Assembly: GCA_047602125.1 (NCBI GenBank)
Contig: JASGIB010000001.1
Coordinates: forward strand, 1,550,001-1,614,000
Direction: 5' to 3'
From: Pseudoluteimonas sp047602125
Lineage (GTDB): Bacteria > Pseudomonadota > Gammaproteobacteria > Xanthomonadales > Xanthomonadaceae
DNA: 64,000 nt
The notes under the pieces were generated by a model. It worked only from the letters and a program-made list of their open reading frames with translations. It was not told the DNA's origin and did not search any database. A program made the position numbers and the translations under genes. Of this stretch, positions 42,017-50,981 are shown in pieces. Within the stretch, counting starts at the first letter, position 1; every line of letters starts with the position of its first letter.

Positions 42017-44869
42017 ATGTCCGTCGCGTTTCGTCCCCGCAGCACCCTCCTCGGCGTCGCGCTCGCCGCCGCGCTCTCCGGCGGCATGGTGTCCGCGCCC
42101 GCATTCGCCGCCCCGGCGACCGCCGGCATCGACATCCCCTATACGCAGTTCACCCTGCCGAACGGGCTGACGGTGATCGTGCACGAGGACCACAAGGCGC
42201 CGATCGTGGCGGTGAACCTGTGGTACCACGTGGGCTCCAAGGACGAACCGGCCGGACGCAGCGGTTTCGCGCACCTGTACGAACACCTGATGTTCCAGGC
42301 CTCGGAAAACCACAAGGGCGAATTCTTCACGCCCTTCGAGCAGGCCGGCGCGACCGACCAGAACGGCACCACCAACAACGACCGCACCAACTTCTTCGAG
42401 AACGTGCCGACCACCGCGCTGGACATGGCGCTGTGGATGGAATCCGATCGCATGGGCCACCTGCTCGGCGGCATCGACCAGGCCGCGCTCGACGAACAGC
42501 GCGGCGTGGTCCAGAACGAGAAGCGCGAGGGCGAGAACCAGCCCTATGGCCAGCTCGAGGAAGTGCAGGCGCACACCCTCTACCCGGTGGGCCATCCCTA
42601 CCACCACACCGTCATCGGTTCGATGAACGACCTCGATGCGGCTTCGCTCGAGGACGTGAAGACCTGGTTCCGCACCTGGTACGGCCCGAACAACGCTGTG
42701 CTGGTGCTGGCCGGCGACATCGACGCGGCGACGGCGAAGGAAAAGGTCGCGAAGTACTTCGGCGATATCCCCGCCAGCCCGACCATGGCGCAGCCCAGGG
42801 TCGACGTCGCGCCGCTGGCGCAGGCCGGGCGCACCGTGCTCGAGGACAAGGTGCCGCAGCCGCTGGTGCAGCGCGTGTGGAACGTGGCGCAGGCGGGCAC
42901 GCGCGAGGCCGACGAACTCGACCTGTTCGCGCAGGTGCTCGGCGGCGCCGCCGATTCGCGCCTCGACCGGCGCCTGGTGCACGAGGACAAGCTGGCCGAT
43001 TCGGTCGGCACCTACAACAGCAGCAGCCAGCTGTCGTCCAACTTCGCCATCACCGCCATGGTCAAGCAGGGCGTGGACCCGGCGAAGGTCGAGGCGATCA
43101 TCGACGAGGAATTGCAGCGCCTGCTCAAGGACGGCCCGACCGACGCCGAACTGGCGCAGGCCAAGACCGTCTATCGCGCGCGCTTCATCCGCGGCATCGA
43201 GCGCATCGGCGGCTTCGGCGGCAAGGCCGACATCCTCGCCGGTTGCGAAATCTTCGAAGGCAACCCCGGTTGCTACCGCGACACGCTCGCCACCGTGGCC
43301 GATGCCACGCCGGCGCAGATCCGCGACATCGGCCGCAAGTGGCTCGGCCACCCCAGCCACACCTTCGTGGTCGTGCCCGGCAAGCGCACCGCGCTGGCCG
43401 AGGAACCGAGCGTGAAGGCGGCGGCGCTGGTGCTGCCGCCGGTCGATCCGAAATACACCACCGAACCGAGCACGGTCGATCGCAGCAAGGGCGTGCCGGC
43501 GGTCACCACGTTCCCCGAACTGAAGTTCCCCGCGCTGCAGCGCGCGACGCTCGCCAACGGCAGCACGCTGATCCTGGCCGAACGCCACGAGATCCCGGTC
43601 GTGCAGATGAGCTACGAGTTCAAGGGCGGCTACGCCTCCGATCCGCACGACAAGCTGGGAACCGCGTCGTTCGCGATGGGCATGCTCGACGAAGGCGCCG
43701 GCGACCTGGACTCGCTGGCGTTCAAGGGCAAGGCCGAATCGCTGGGCGCGCAGGTCGGCGCGGGCGCCTCGCTCGACGGCGCCAACGCCTACCTGTCGGC
43801 GCTGAAGGAAAACCTGGGCGCGTCGCTGCAGCTGTTCTCGGCCATGCTGCAACACCCGCGCTTCGACCAGAAGGACATCGACCGGGTGAAGGCGCAGCGC
43901 ATCGCCGGCATCGCGCAGGAGAAGGCGCAGCCGCAGACCGCGGCGCTGCGCGTGCTGCCGCCGCTGCTGTTCGGCGACCAGCATCCCTATGGCGTGCCGT
44001 TCACCGGCAGCGGCACCGAGCGCCAGGTCGCCGCGTTGACCCGCGACGACCTCGTCGCCTACCAGCACGCCTGGCTGCGCCCGGAGAAGGCGACGCTGAT
44101 CGTGGTCGGCGACACCACCCTGAAGGACATCGTGCCGCTGCTGAACCAGGCGCTCGGCGGCTGGAAGGGCGAAGGCGCATCGCAGGCGGCGCAGGCGATC
44201 CCCGACGTCGCGCGTCCGCAACAGCCGCGCGTGTTCCTCATCGACCAGCCCGGCGCGGTGCAGGCCAACATCTTCGCCGGCGAACTGGTGCCTTCGGCCA
44301 AGGATCCCGGCGCGGTGAAGTTCGGCATCGCCAACGACGTGCTGGGTGGATTGTTCTCGGCGCGCCTCAACATGAACCTGCGCGAGGACAAGCACTGGGC
44401 CTATGGCGCCTACAGCTTCGTGCCGGGCGCGGTGGGCCAGCGCCCGTGGCTGGCGTTCGCGCCGGTGCAGATCGACAAGACCGCGGAATCGCTGAAGGAG
44501 ATGCAGCGCGAAATCGGCGAATACGCCAGCGGCGGCAAGCCGGCCAGCGCCGATGAAGTGCAGAAGGCGGTCGACGACGACATCCGCGGCCAGCCGGGCG
44601 CCTACGAAACCGCGAACGCGGTGATGAACACCATCGGCGGCATCGTGCGTTACGACCGCCCCGACGACTGGGTGACGCGCCGCAACGCCGAGGTCGAGGC
44701 GCTCACGCCGGAGCAGGTCAACGCCGCCGCGCGCACGCTCGATGGCAATGCATTGACGTGGGTCGTCGTCGGCGACCTGTCGAAGATCGAAGCCGGCATC
44801 CGCGCCCTCGATATCGGCCAGGTGCAGGTGATCGACGCCGACGGCAAGCCGGTGCAGCCGACGAAGTAA
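42017..44869 (+). CDS. M16 family metallopeptidase, tandem copy 1
   Basis: A 950-residue exported zinc peptidase. A signal peptide covers residues 1-31 (SAPAFA-A). The inverted zinc motif HLYEH is at residues 86-90, with the downstream Glu in NEKREGENQPYG, so the N-terminal domain should be catalytic. The second M16 domain (residues about 500-940) lacks the motif and closes the clamshell. Pitrilysin-like and insulinase-like enzymes cleave peptides in the periplasm. The second copy follows 131 bp later. Confidence 0.95.
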   Translation: MSVAFRPRSTLLGVALAAALSGGMVSAPAFAAPATAGIDIPYTQFTLPNGLTVIVHEDHKAPIVAVNLWYHVGSKDEPAGRSGFAHLYEHLMFQASENHKGEFFTPFEQAGATDQNGTTNNDRTNFFENVPTTALDMALWMESDRMGHLLGGIDQAALDEQRGVVQNEKREGENQPYGQLEEVQAHTLYPVGHPYHHTVIGSMNDLDAASLEDVKTWFRTWYGPNNAVLVLAGDIDAATAKEKVAKYFGDIPASPTMAQPRVDVAPLAQAGRTVLEDKVPQPLVQRVWNVAQAGTREADELDLFAQVLGGAADSRLDRRLVHEDKLADSVGTYNSSSQLSSNFAITAMVKQGVDPAKVEAIIDEELQRLLKDGPTDAELAQAKTVYRARFIRGIERIGGFGGKADILAGCEIFEGNPGCYRDTLATVADATPAQIRDIGRKWLGHPSHTFVVVPGKRTALAEEPSVKAAALVLPPVDPKYTTEPSTVDRSKGVPAVTTFPELKFPALQRATLANGSTLILAERHEIPVVQMSYEFKGGYASDPHDKLGTASFAMGMLDEGAGDLDSLAFKGKAESLGAQVGAGASLDGANAYLSALKENLGASLQLFSAMLQHPRFDQKDIDRVKAQRIAGIAQEKAQPQTAALRVLPPLLFGDQHPYGVPFTGSGTERQVAALTRDDLVAYQHAWLRPEKATLIVVGDTTLKDIVPLLNQALGGWKGEGASQAAQAIPDVARPQQPRVFLIDQPGAVQANIFAGELVPSAKDPGAVKFGIANDVLGGLFSARLNMNLREDKHWAYGAYSFVPGAVGQRPWLAFAPVQIDKTAESLKEMQREIGEYASGGKPASADEVQKAVDDDIRGQPGAYETANAVMNTIGGIVRYDRPDDWVTRRNAEVEALTPEQVNAAARTLDGNALTWVVVGDLSKIEAGIRALDIGQVQVIDADGKPVQPTK

Positions 44870-44894
44870 ACGCGGCCGATCGCCCGTGCAGCGG

Positions 44895-44917
44895 CGGGCC
44901 GGACGCGATCCGGCCCG
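44895..44917 (+). terminator. Hairpin after M16 copy 1
   Basis: CGGGCCGGA at 44895-44903 pairs with TCCGGCCCG at 44909-44917 around a five-base loop. No T-run follows. It lies between the two peptidase genes and ahead of the duplicated leader, so it could limit read-through. Confidence 0.5.
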
Positions 44918-44923
44918 TCGCCC

Positions 44924-45000
44924 CGGGACTTGTGGCCTAGTGCGGCCGGATCGCCCCGGCCGATACCATGCAGGGCTCGCCACAGTCCGCAGGATCCGCC
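44924..45000 (+). repeat. Upstream copy 2 of the duplicated M16 leader
   Basis: Matches 41941-42016 in order and spacing (see that entry). The second M16 gene therefore has its own promoter-like region and need not rely on read-through. Confidence 0.7.
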
Positions 45001-47859
45001 ATGTCCGTCGCCTTCCGTTCCCGCGCCACCGTCCTCGGCATGGCGCTCGCCGCCGCGCTCTCCGGCGGCATCGCGTCCGCGCCCGCCTTCGCCGCCCCGG
45101 CGGCCGCCGGCATCGACATCCCGTACACCCAGTTCACCCTGCCCAACGGCTTGCGGGTGATCGTGCACGAGGACCGCAAGGCGCCGGTGGTGTCGGTGGC
45201 GATCTGGTACCACGTCGGGTCCAAGGACGAGCCTGCGGGCAAGACCGGCTTCGCGCACCTGTTCGAACACCTGATGTTCAACGGCTCGGAGAACCACAAG
45301 GGCGAATACTTCGAACCCTTCGAGAAGGCTGGCGTTTCCAACATCAATGGCAACACCTGGCTCGACCGCACGATGTATTTCGAAACGGTGCCGACCACCG
45401 CGCTGGACATGGCGTTGTGGATGGAATCCGACCGCATGGGCCACCTGCTCGGCGCGATCGACCAGGCCACGCTCGATGAACAGCGCGGCGTGGTGCAGAA
45501 CGAGAAGCGCCAGGACGAGAACGAGCCCTACGGCCGCATGGGCGAACAGGAACTGGCCGAGATCTATCCGGCCAACCATCCCTACCACCACGACACCATC
45601 GGCTCGATGGCGGACCTGAACGCGGCTTCGCTCGAGGACGTGAAGACCTGGTTCCGCAATTACTACGGCGCTGCCAACACCGTGCTGGTGCTGTCCGGCG
45701 ACATCGACGCGGCCACCGCGAAGCAGAAGGTCGCGAAGTACTTCGGCGACATCCCGGCCGGCCCGCCGGTCGCGCGCCAGGCCGAATGGGTCGCGCCGCG
45801 CACCACGTCCTCGCGTTCGCAGATGGAGGACGTGGTTTCGCAGACGCGCATCCTGCGCGAATGGAACATCCCGGCGCGCAGCGAGAAGGATTTCGTGTTG
45901 CTCGACCTCGCTGCCGACGTGCTCGGCGGCGGCAAGACCTCGCGCCTGTACCAGCGCCTCGTCTACCAGGACAAGCTGGTGGATTCGGTGTCGGCCAGCG
46001 CCAATCCGTTCGAGCTCGGCAGCCAGTTCGAGATCACCGCCGACGTGAAGCAGGGCGCCGACCCGGCCAAGGTCGAGGCGGCTATCGCCGATGAAGTCGC
46101 GAAATTCCTCGCCGCCGGCCCGACCGCGGACGAGCTCGCGCGCGTGCAGGCGCAGGATCGCGCCGGCACCATCCGCGGCCTCGAGCGCGCGCTGGGCAAG
46201 GCCTCGCGCCTGGGCGAAAGCGCGCTCTACCTCGGCAGCCCGGATGCGTGGAAACAGCAGTTCGAATGGCAGCAGCAGGCGACGTTGGCCGAGGTGCAGG
46301 CCGTTGCGAAGAAGTGGCTGGCGCAGGGCGACTACACCCTGACCGTGGTGCCGACCAAGACCGCGCCGAAGGTCGAGGATGTCGCCGGGCTGCCGGCTTC
46401 GCCCGATCGTCCCGCCGACATCCCCGGCGTCGACACCAGCAAGTTCACGGTGACCAAGAGCGACGTCGACCGCAGCAAGGGCGTGCCGGACGTGACCAGC
46501 TTCCCGGACCTGACCTTCCCCAAGGTCGAGCGCGGCCACCTGAAGAACGGCATCGAGGTCGTGCTGGCGCAGCGCCACACCATCCCGGTGGTCAACGTCG
46601 CGCTGCAGTTCGACGCCGGCTACGCCAGCGACGCCGGCGCCAAGCTCGGCACCGCGAGCTTCACCAACGCCATGCTCGACGAAGGCACCACGACGCTGGA
46701 TTCGGTCGAGATCGCGCAGCGCCGCGAACGCCTTGGCATGAACCTCGGCATCGGCTGCGGGCTGGACAACTGCAACGCCAGCGCGAACATGCTCAAGGCC
46801 AACCTCGCGCCGTCGCTGGCGCTGTTCGCCGACGTGGTCCGCAACCCGGCCTTCCGCGATGCCGACCTCGAGCGCGTGCGCGCGCAATGGATCGCCGGCA
46901 TCGCGCAGGAGAAGACGCAGCCGACCGGCATCGCCCTGCGCACGCTGCCGCCGCTGATCTACGGCGAAGGCCATCCGTACGCGATCCCGTTCACCGGCAG
47001 CGGCACCGAGGCCTCGATCTCCTCGCTGTCCGCGGCCGACCTGCGCGCCTGGCAGTCGGCATGGCTGCGCCCGGACAACGTGCGCATCCTCGTCGCCGGC
47101 GACACCACGCTGCCGGAAATCACCGCGCAGCTCGACAAGGTGTTCGGTGACTGGAAACCGGCCGACGTGGCCAAGGGCACGAAGTCGGTCCCGACCGTGG
47201 CGGCACAGGCGTCGCCGCGCGTGTTCCTGATCGACAAGCCCGGCGCGCAGCAGTCGTTGATCCTCGCCGGCGAACTCGCGCCGCCGACCACCGCGCCGGA
47301 CAACATCCAGATCAACACCATGAACGATGCGTTCGGCGGCCAGTTCACCGCGCGCCTCAACATGAACCTGCGCGAGGACAAGCACTGGGCCTACGGCGCC
47401 TACAGCTTCTCGCAGGACGCGCTGGGCCAACGCCCGTTCATGCTCTATGCGCCGGTGCAGACCGACAAGACCACCGAATCCGCGGCCGAGGTGCTGAAGG
47501 AAACGAAGGACGTGATCGGTGGCCGTCCGCTGACCGCGGCCGAGATCGCCAAGGTCAAGGAGAGCAACGTGCGCAGCCTACCGGGTGCCTACGAAACCGC
47601 GGGCGCGGTGCTCGGCGCGCTGCAGGACAACGCGCTGTACGGTCGTCCCGACGACTACGTCGCCACCCTCAAGCAGCGCATCGAGGCGCAGACCGACGAC
47701 CAGGTGCGCGCCGCCGCGACCGAAGTGATCCACCCCGAGGCGCTGACCTGGGTGATCGTCGGCGACCTGTCCAAGATCGAGGCCGGCATCCGCGGCCTCG
47801 GCATCGGCCCGGTGCAGGTGATCGATGCCGACGGCAAGCCGGTGCCGGCGTCGAAGTAA
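45001..47859 (+). CDS. M16 family metallopeptidase, tandem copy 2
   Basis: A 952-residue paralogue of the preceding gene. The first 100 residues differ at only about a quarter of positions, the signal peptide included, whereas the middle and end diverge more. The zinc motif is HLFEH at residues 86-90, with the Glu in NEKRQDENEPYG, so it also keeps a full catalytic site. The inactive C-terminal domain holds LDEGTTTLDSVEIAQ. Retention of two active copies suggests different substrates. It ends at a strong palindrome. Confidence 0.95.
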   Translation: MSVAFRSRATVLGMALAAALSGGIASAPAFAAPAAAGIDIPYTQFTLPNGLRVIVHEDRKAPVVSVAIWYHVGSKDEPAGKTGFAHLFEHLMFNGSENHKGEYFEPFEKAGVSNINGNTWLDRTMYFETVPTTALDMALWMESDRMGHLLGAIDQATLDEQRGVVQNEKRQDENEPYGRMGEQELAEIYPANHPYHHDTIGSMADLNAASLEDVKTWFRNYYGAANTVLVLSGDIDAATAKQKVAKYFGDIPAGPPVARQAEWVAPRTTSSRSQMEDVVSQTRILREWNIPARSEKDFVLLDLAADVLGGGKTSRLYQRLVYQDKLVDSVSASANPFELGSQFEITADVKQGADPAKVEAAIADEVAKFLAAGPTADELARVQAQDRAGTIRGLERALGKASRLGESALYLGSPDAWKQQFEWQQQATLAEVQAVAKKWLAQGDYTLTVVPTKTAPKVEDVAGLPASPDRPADIPGVDTSKFTVTKSDVDRSKGVPDVTSFPDLTFPKVERGHLKNGIEVVLAQRHTIPVVNVALQFDAGYASDAGAKLGTASFTNAMLDEGTTTLDSVEIAQRRERLGMNLGIGCGLDNCNASANMLKANLAPSLALFADVVRNPAFRDADLERVRAQWIAGIAQEKTQPTGIALRTLPPLIYGEGHPYAIPFTGSGTEASISSLSAADLRAWQSAWLRPDNVRILVAGDTTLPEITAQLDKVFGDWKPADVAKGTKSVPTVAAQASPRVFLIDKPGAQQSLILAGELAPPTTAPDNIQINTMNDAFGGQFTARLNMNLREDKHWAYGAYSFSQDALGQRPFMLYAPVQTDKTTESAAEVLKETKDVIGGRPLTAAEIAKVKESNVRSLPGAYETAGAVLGALQDNALYGRPDDYVATLKQRIEAQTDDQVRAAATEVIHPEALTWVIVGDLSKIEAGIRGLGIGPVQVIDADGKPVPASK

Positions 47860-47871
47860 TTGCCTGAACCG

Positions 47872-47897
47872 CCCCTCTCCCGCACGCGGGAGAGGGG
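47872..47897. repeat. CCCCTCTCCCGC palindrome (dispersed intergenic repeat)
   Basis: CCCCTCTCCCGC at 47872-47883 pairs perfectly with GCGGGAGAGGGG at 47886-47897 with only AC between. The following GTTGGGGCGAGGGTGGG completes the sequence of a widely dispersed intergenic repeat of Xanthomonadaceae and pseudomonads (from memory). It lies 12 bp after the M16 stop and may act as a terminator. Confidence 0.7.
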
Positions 47898-47932
47898 TTG
47901 GGGCGAGGGTGGGATCGCGACACAATTCCCGC

Positions 47933-48247
47933 ATGCGCACATTCCTGATCGCCGCCCTCCTGCTCCCGCTCACCGCCTGCACCTGGGTGCACATGGCCCC
48001 CGGCGCCAGCGCGGTGCGCGTGCTCGCCGCCGGACCGGTCCCCGCCAACTGCCAGAACCGCGGCGAAGTGGAGGTCTCGGTCAAGGACAGCCTGGGCCCG
48101 TACGAACGCAATCCGTTGCGGGTTCGCGACGAGCTCGAGACCCTGGCCCGCAACGAAGCCCCGGGCCTGAACGGCGACAGCGTGCAGCCGCTGGACGGGC
48201 CCGAGGACGGTCGCCAGCGCTACGCGGTCTGGCGCTGCCGCGGCTGA
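47933..48247 (+). CDS. DUF4156 family lipoprotein
   Basis: A 104-residue lipoprotein (MRTFLIAALLLPLTAC). AVRVLAAGPVPANCQNRGEV, EVSVKDSLGPYERN and a C-terminal YAVWRCRG fit the DUF4156 pattern, which has a conserved Cys pair. No function is known for it. The palindrome above lies 35 bp before the start. It precedes oleA by 77 bp. Confidence 0.85.
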   Translation: MRTFLIAALLLPLTACTWVHMAPGASAVRVLAAGPVPANCQNRGEVEVSVKDSLGPYERNPLRVRDELETLARNEAPGLNGDSVQPLDGPEDGRQRYAVWRCRG

Positions 48248-48324
48248 ACCGCGACGGTTTCGGCAACGGAGCAGGCCCCGGAGGCGTATCCTGTGCGGTT
48301 TCCACGCTTCACGGTCACCGCCCC

Positions 48325-49341
48325 ATGCTGTTCCAGCACGTCGCCATCGCCGGCCTTGCCCACATCGACGCCCCGCGCCGGTTGAGCTCGGACGAAATCA
48401 ACGCCCGCCTCAAGCCCACCCTCGACCGCCTCGGCATCAAGACCGACGTGCTCAAGGACATCGCCGGCATCCATGCCCGCCACCTGTGGGACGAAGGCGT
48501 GCAGGCTTCCGACGCGGCCACCCTCGCCGGAGTGAAGGCGCTGGCCGACGCCGGCATCGACCCGGACAAGGTCGGCCTGCTGGTCAACACCTCGGTCAGC
48601 CGCGACTACCTCGAGCCTTCGACCGCCTCGATCGTTTCCGGCAACCTCGGCCTGCCCGACACCTGCCAGAACTTCGACGTGGCCAACGCCTGCCTCGCCT
48701 TCCTCAACGGCATGGACATCGCCAGCCGCATGATCGAGCGCGGCGAGATCGAATACGCGCTGGTCGTCGACGGGGAGACCGCCGACCTCGCCTACGAGAA
48801 GACCATCGAGCGCCTGCTCAACGGCAACGCCACCGAGGACCAGTTCAAGAACGAACTCGCCACGCTGACCCTGGGTTCCGGCGCCGCGGCGATGGTGCTG
48901 GCCCGCGCCGAACTCGCGCCAGGCGCGCCGCGCTACAAGGGCGGCGTGACCCGTGCCGCGACCGAATGGAACAAGCTGTGCCGCGGCAACCTCGACCGCA
49001 TGGTCACCGACACGCGCATGCTGCTGATCGAAGGCCTGAAGCTGGCGCAGAAGACCTTCATCGCCGCCAAGCAGGCGCTGGGCTGGGTGGTGGAGGAGAT
49101 GGACGAATTCGTCATCCACCAGGTCAGCCAGGTGCATACCGCCGCGTTCGTGAAGGCATTCGGCATCGACCCGAAGAAGGTCCTGACGATCTTCGGCGAG
49201 CACGGCAACATCGGCCCGGCGTCGGTGCCGATCGTGCTCAGCAAGCTGCGCGAAATGGGCCGCCTGAAGAAGGGCAACCGCATCGCGCTGCTCGGCATCG
49301 GTTCGGGTTTGAACTGCTCCATGGCCGAAGTGGTGTGGTGA
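48325..49341 (+). CDS. oleA: OleA, head-to-head acyl-CoA condensing enzyme
   Basis: A 338-residue thiolase-fold enzyme that joins two fatty acyl-CoAs to a 2-alkyl-3-oxo acid, the first step of long-chain olefin formation. It is almost the same length and sequence type as Xanthomonas campestris OleA: LFQHVAIAGLAHIDAPRRLS, GIKTDVLKDIAGIHARHLWD, TSVSRDYLEPSTASIVSGNL. The catalytic Cys123 lies in DVANACLAF, with the His in VIHQVSQ and the Asn in EHGNIGPAS. The ATG at 48325 gives MLFQ. It overlaps the next gene (GTGA), so it heads the ole operon. Confidence 0.97.
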   Translation: MLFQHVAIAGLAHIDAPRRLSSDEINARLKPTLDRLGIKTDVLKDIAGIHARHLWDEGVQASDAATLAGVKALADAGIDPDKVGLLVNTSVSRDYLEPSTASIVSGNLGLPDTCQNFDVANACLAFLNGMDIASRMIERGEIEYALVVDGETADLAYEKTIERLLNGNATEDQFKNELATLTLGSGAAAMVLARAELAPGAPRYKGGVTRAATEWNKLCRGNLDRMVTDTRMLLIEGLKLAQKTFIAAKQALGWVVEEMDEFVIHQVSQVHTAAFVKAFGIDPKKVLTIFGEHGNIGPASVPIVLSKLREMGRLKKGNRIALLGIGSGLNCSMAEVVW

Positions 49342-49688
49342 GCGAAACCGCGCTGCCGCCTTGCCCGCAATGCGGTTCGGTCTACACCTACGAGGACGGC
49401 AGCCAGCTGGTCTGCCCGGAATGCAGCCACGAATGGTCGCCGAACGCGGCGTCGGCCGACGCCGACGCGCTTGAAGTGCGCGACGCGGTCGGCAACCTGC
49501 TCGCCGATGGCGACAGCGTCACGATCGTCAAGGACCTGAAGGTGAAGGGCGCCTCGAACGCGCTCAAGGTCGGCACCCGGGTCAAGGGCATCCGCCTGGT
49601 CGACGGCGCCGATGGGCACAACATCGACTGCAGGATCGACGGCTTCGGCGCGATGCGGCTGAAGTCCGAGTTCGTGAAGAAGGCCTGA
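49338..49688 (+). CDS. yjdM: YjdM (PhnA) zinc-ribbon protein inside the ole cluster
   Basis: A 116-residue protein. The N-terminal zinc ribbon CPQCGS and CPECSHEW, then VRDAVGNLLADGDSVTIVKD and VKGASNALKVGTRVKGIRLV, identify the YjdM family, still often called alkylphosphonate utilisation protein PhnA though unrelated to the C-P lyase. It starts at GTG 49338 inside the oleA stop codon, so it is translationally coupled to OleA. Other ole clusters usually lack it between oleA and oleB. A role in olefin synthesis is not known. Confidence 0.92.
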   Translation: MSETALPPCPQCGSVYTYEDGSQLVCPECSHEWSPNAASADADALEVRDAVGNLLADGDSVTIVKDLKVKGASNALKVGTRVKGIRLVDGADGHNIDCRIDGFGAMRLKSEFVKKA

Positions 49689-49701
49689 GCCGCCCGCCAT
49701 C

Positions 49702-50604
49702 GTGTCCTTCGAACGCGCGCTGCCCGACTATCCGTTCACGCCCGCGCGCTTCGACGTGCGACCGGGCATCGCCATGTCCTACCTCGACGAAGGCCCGCGC
49801 GACGGCGAAGTGGTCGTCATGCTGCACGGCAATCCGTCGTGGAGCTATTACTGGCGGCGCCTCGTGTCCGGCTTGCGCGATCGTTACCGCTGCATCGTGC
49901 CCGACCATGTCGGCATGGGCCTCAGCGACAAGCCCGATGACGCGCATTACGCGTACACCCTGCAGTCGCGGATCGACGACCTCGATGCGTTGCTCCGGCA
50001 CCTCGGCATCGACGGCCCGGTCACGCTCGCGGTGCACGACTGGGGCGGGATGATCGGCTTCGGCTGGGCGCTGCGCGATCCGTCGCGCGTGCGCCGGTTG
50101 GTGATCACCAATACCGCGGCGTTCCCGTTGCCGGCGGCGAAGCGCTTCCCGAAGCGCCTGGCGATGGGCCGCGATTCGCGCATCGGCGGCTGGCTGATCC
50201 GCCGCTTCAACCTGTTCGCGCGCGGCGCGGCGCGCCTCGGCACCGAACGCAAACTGCCCAAGGATGTGCGCGAGGCCTACGCCGGCGGTTACGACGGCTG
50301 GGAAAACGCGATCTCGACGTTGCGCTTCATGCAGGACATCCCGCTGGGCGCAGGCGATGCGGCGTGGCCGCTGCTGAAGGCGGTGGAAGCTGCGTTGCCG
50401 GGCTACGCAAATCGCCCTGCCTTTATCGCGTGGGGATTGAATGATTTCGTATTCGATATCAATTTCTTCGACCGATTTCGCGCGGCATTGCCGAATGCGG
50501 AAGCGTATGTGTATGGCGATGCCAACCATTACGTGCTGGAAGACAAGCACGAGGAATTGGTACCGATGATCCGCGAATTCCTCGACCGCAACCCGCTGCG
50601 TTAG
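49702..50604 (+). CDS. oleB: OleB, alpha/beta-hydrolase (beta-lactone decarboxylase)
   Basis: A 300-residue haloalkane dehalogenase-like hydrolase that decarboxylates the beta-lactone made by OleC to a cis-olefin. HGNPSWSYYWRRL, the nucleophile Asp113 in AVHDWGGMIG, and DANHYVLED with the late His are present. The nucleophile is Asp, not Ser, as in other OleB. It starts at GTG 49702, and there are 13 bp from yjdM. It lies in the ole operon, with the YkgJ gene overlapping its end on the other strand. Confidence 0.95.
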   Translation: MSFERALPDYPFTPARFDVRPGIAMSYLDEGPRDGEVVVMLHGNPSWSYYWRRLVSGLRDRYRCIVPDHVGMGLSDKPDDAHYAYTLQSRIDDLDALLRHLGIDGPVTLAVHDWGGMIGFGWALRDPSRVRRLVITNTAAFPLPAAKRFPKRLAMGRDSRIGGWLIRRFNLFARGAARLGTERKLPKDVREAYAGGYDGWENAISTLRFMQDIPLGAGDAAWPLLKAVEAALPGYANRPAFIAWGLNDFVFDINFFDRFRAALPNAEAYVYGDANHYVLEDKHEELVPMIREFLDRNPLR

Positions 50605-50954
50605 ACCCAATCCTCCGGTACCAACGGACGCAGCCCGTACGCGGCGCGCGCGCGGTCGCATTGCGTGCTCGGTGCGCCGTGTTCCCATGCCGCCTGCAGT
50701 TCGCGGCACGGGCTCGGCCGCCGTTCGTAGACCGTGCACCGCGTCGCGATGCCGACTTCGCCTTGCAGCGCCGCGCAATGCGGCCGTTTCGCCCAAGTGC
50801 CGCGCATCGCCAGCCGGTGCGCATCGAGGCGCTCGGTCAAGTCCACGGGCAGGCCGGAGCTGCCCGCGCCCGGTTCGGTTTCCGACCAATGGAAGGCGAC
50901 GATGAACGCGGCGCAGCAGGCGCCGCAGGACAGGCAGGGGTGGACGGTGGGCAT
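50601..50954 (-). CDS. YkgJ-family CxxCxxCC protein
   Basis: A 117-residue protein with HPCLSCGACCAAFIVAFHW and RCTVYERRPSPCREL, the Cys-rich pattern of the YkgJ family, which binds zinc or iron-sulfur. It lies antisense, between oleB and oleC, overlapping the end of oleB by 4 bp and separated from oleC by 27 bp. It therefore has to be transcribed against the ole operon, so it may interfere with read-through. The function is unknown. Confidence 0.88.
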   Translation of the reverse strand: MPTVHPCLSCGACCAAFIVAFHWSETEPGAGSSGLPVDLTERLDAHRLAMRGTWAKRPHCAALQGEVGIATRCTVYERRPSPCRELQAAWEHGAPSTQCDRARAAYGLRPLVPEDWV

Positions 50955-50981
50955 GGCGGAATTGTCGGCGACAATGCGCGC

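Noticed and set aside
41639..44983. A 1114-residue open frame on the minus strand, antisense to M16 copy 1
   Set aside because: It is a shadow of high-GC coding DNA: the plus strand has a clear peptidase with catalytic motifs and signal peptide, and the antisense product is rich in Arg, His and Ala with no domain.
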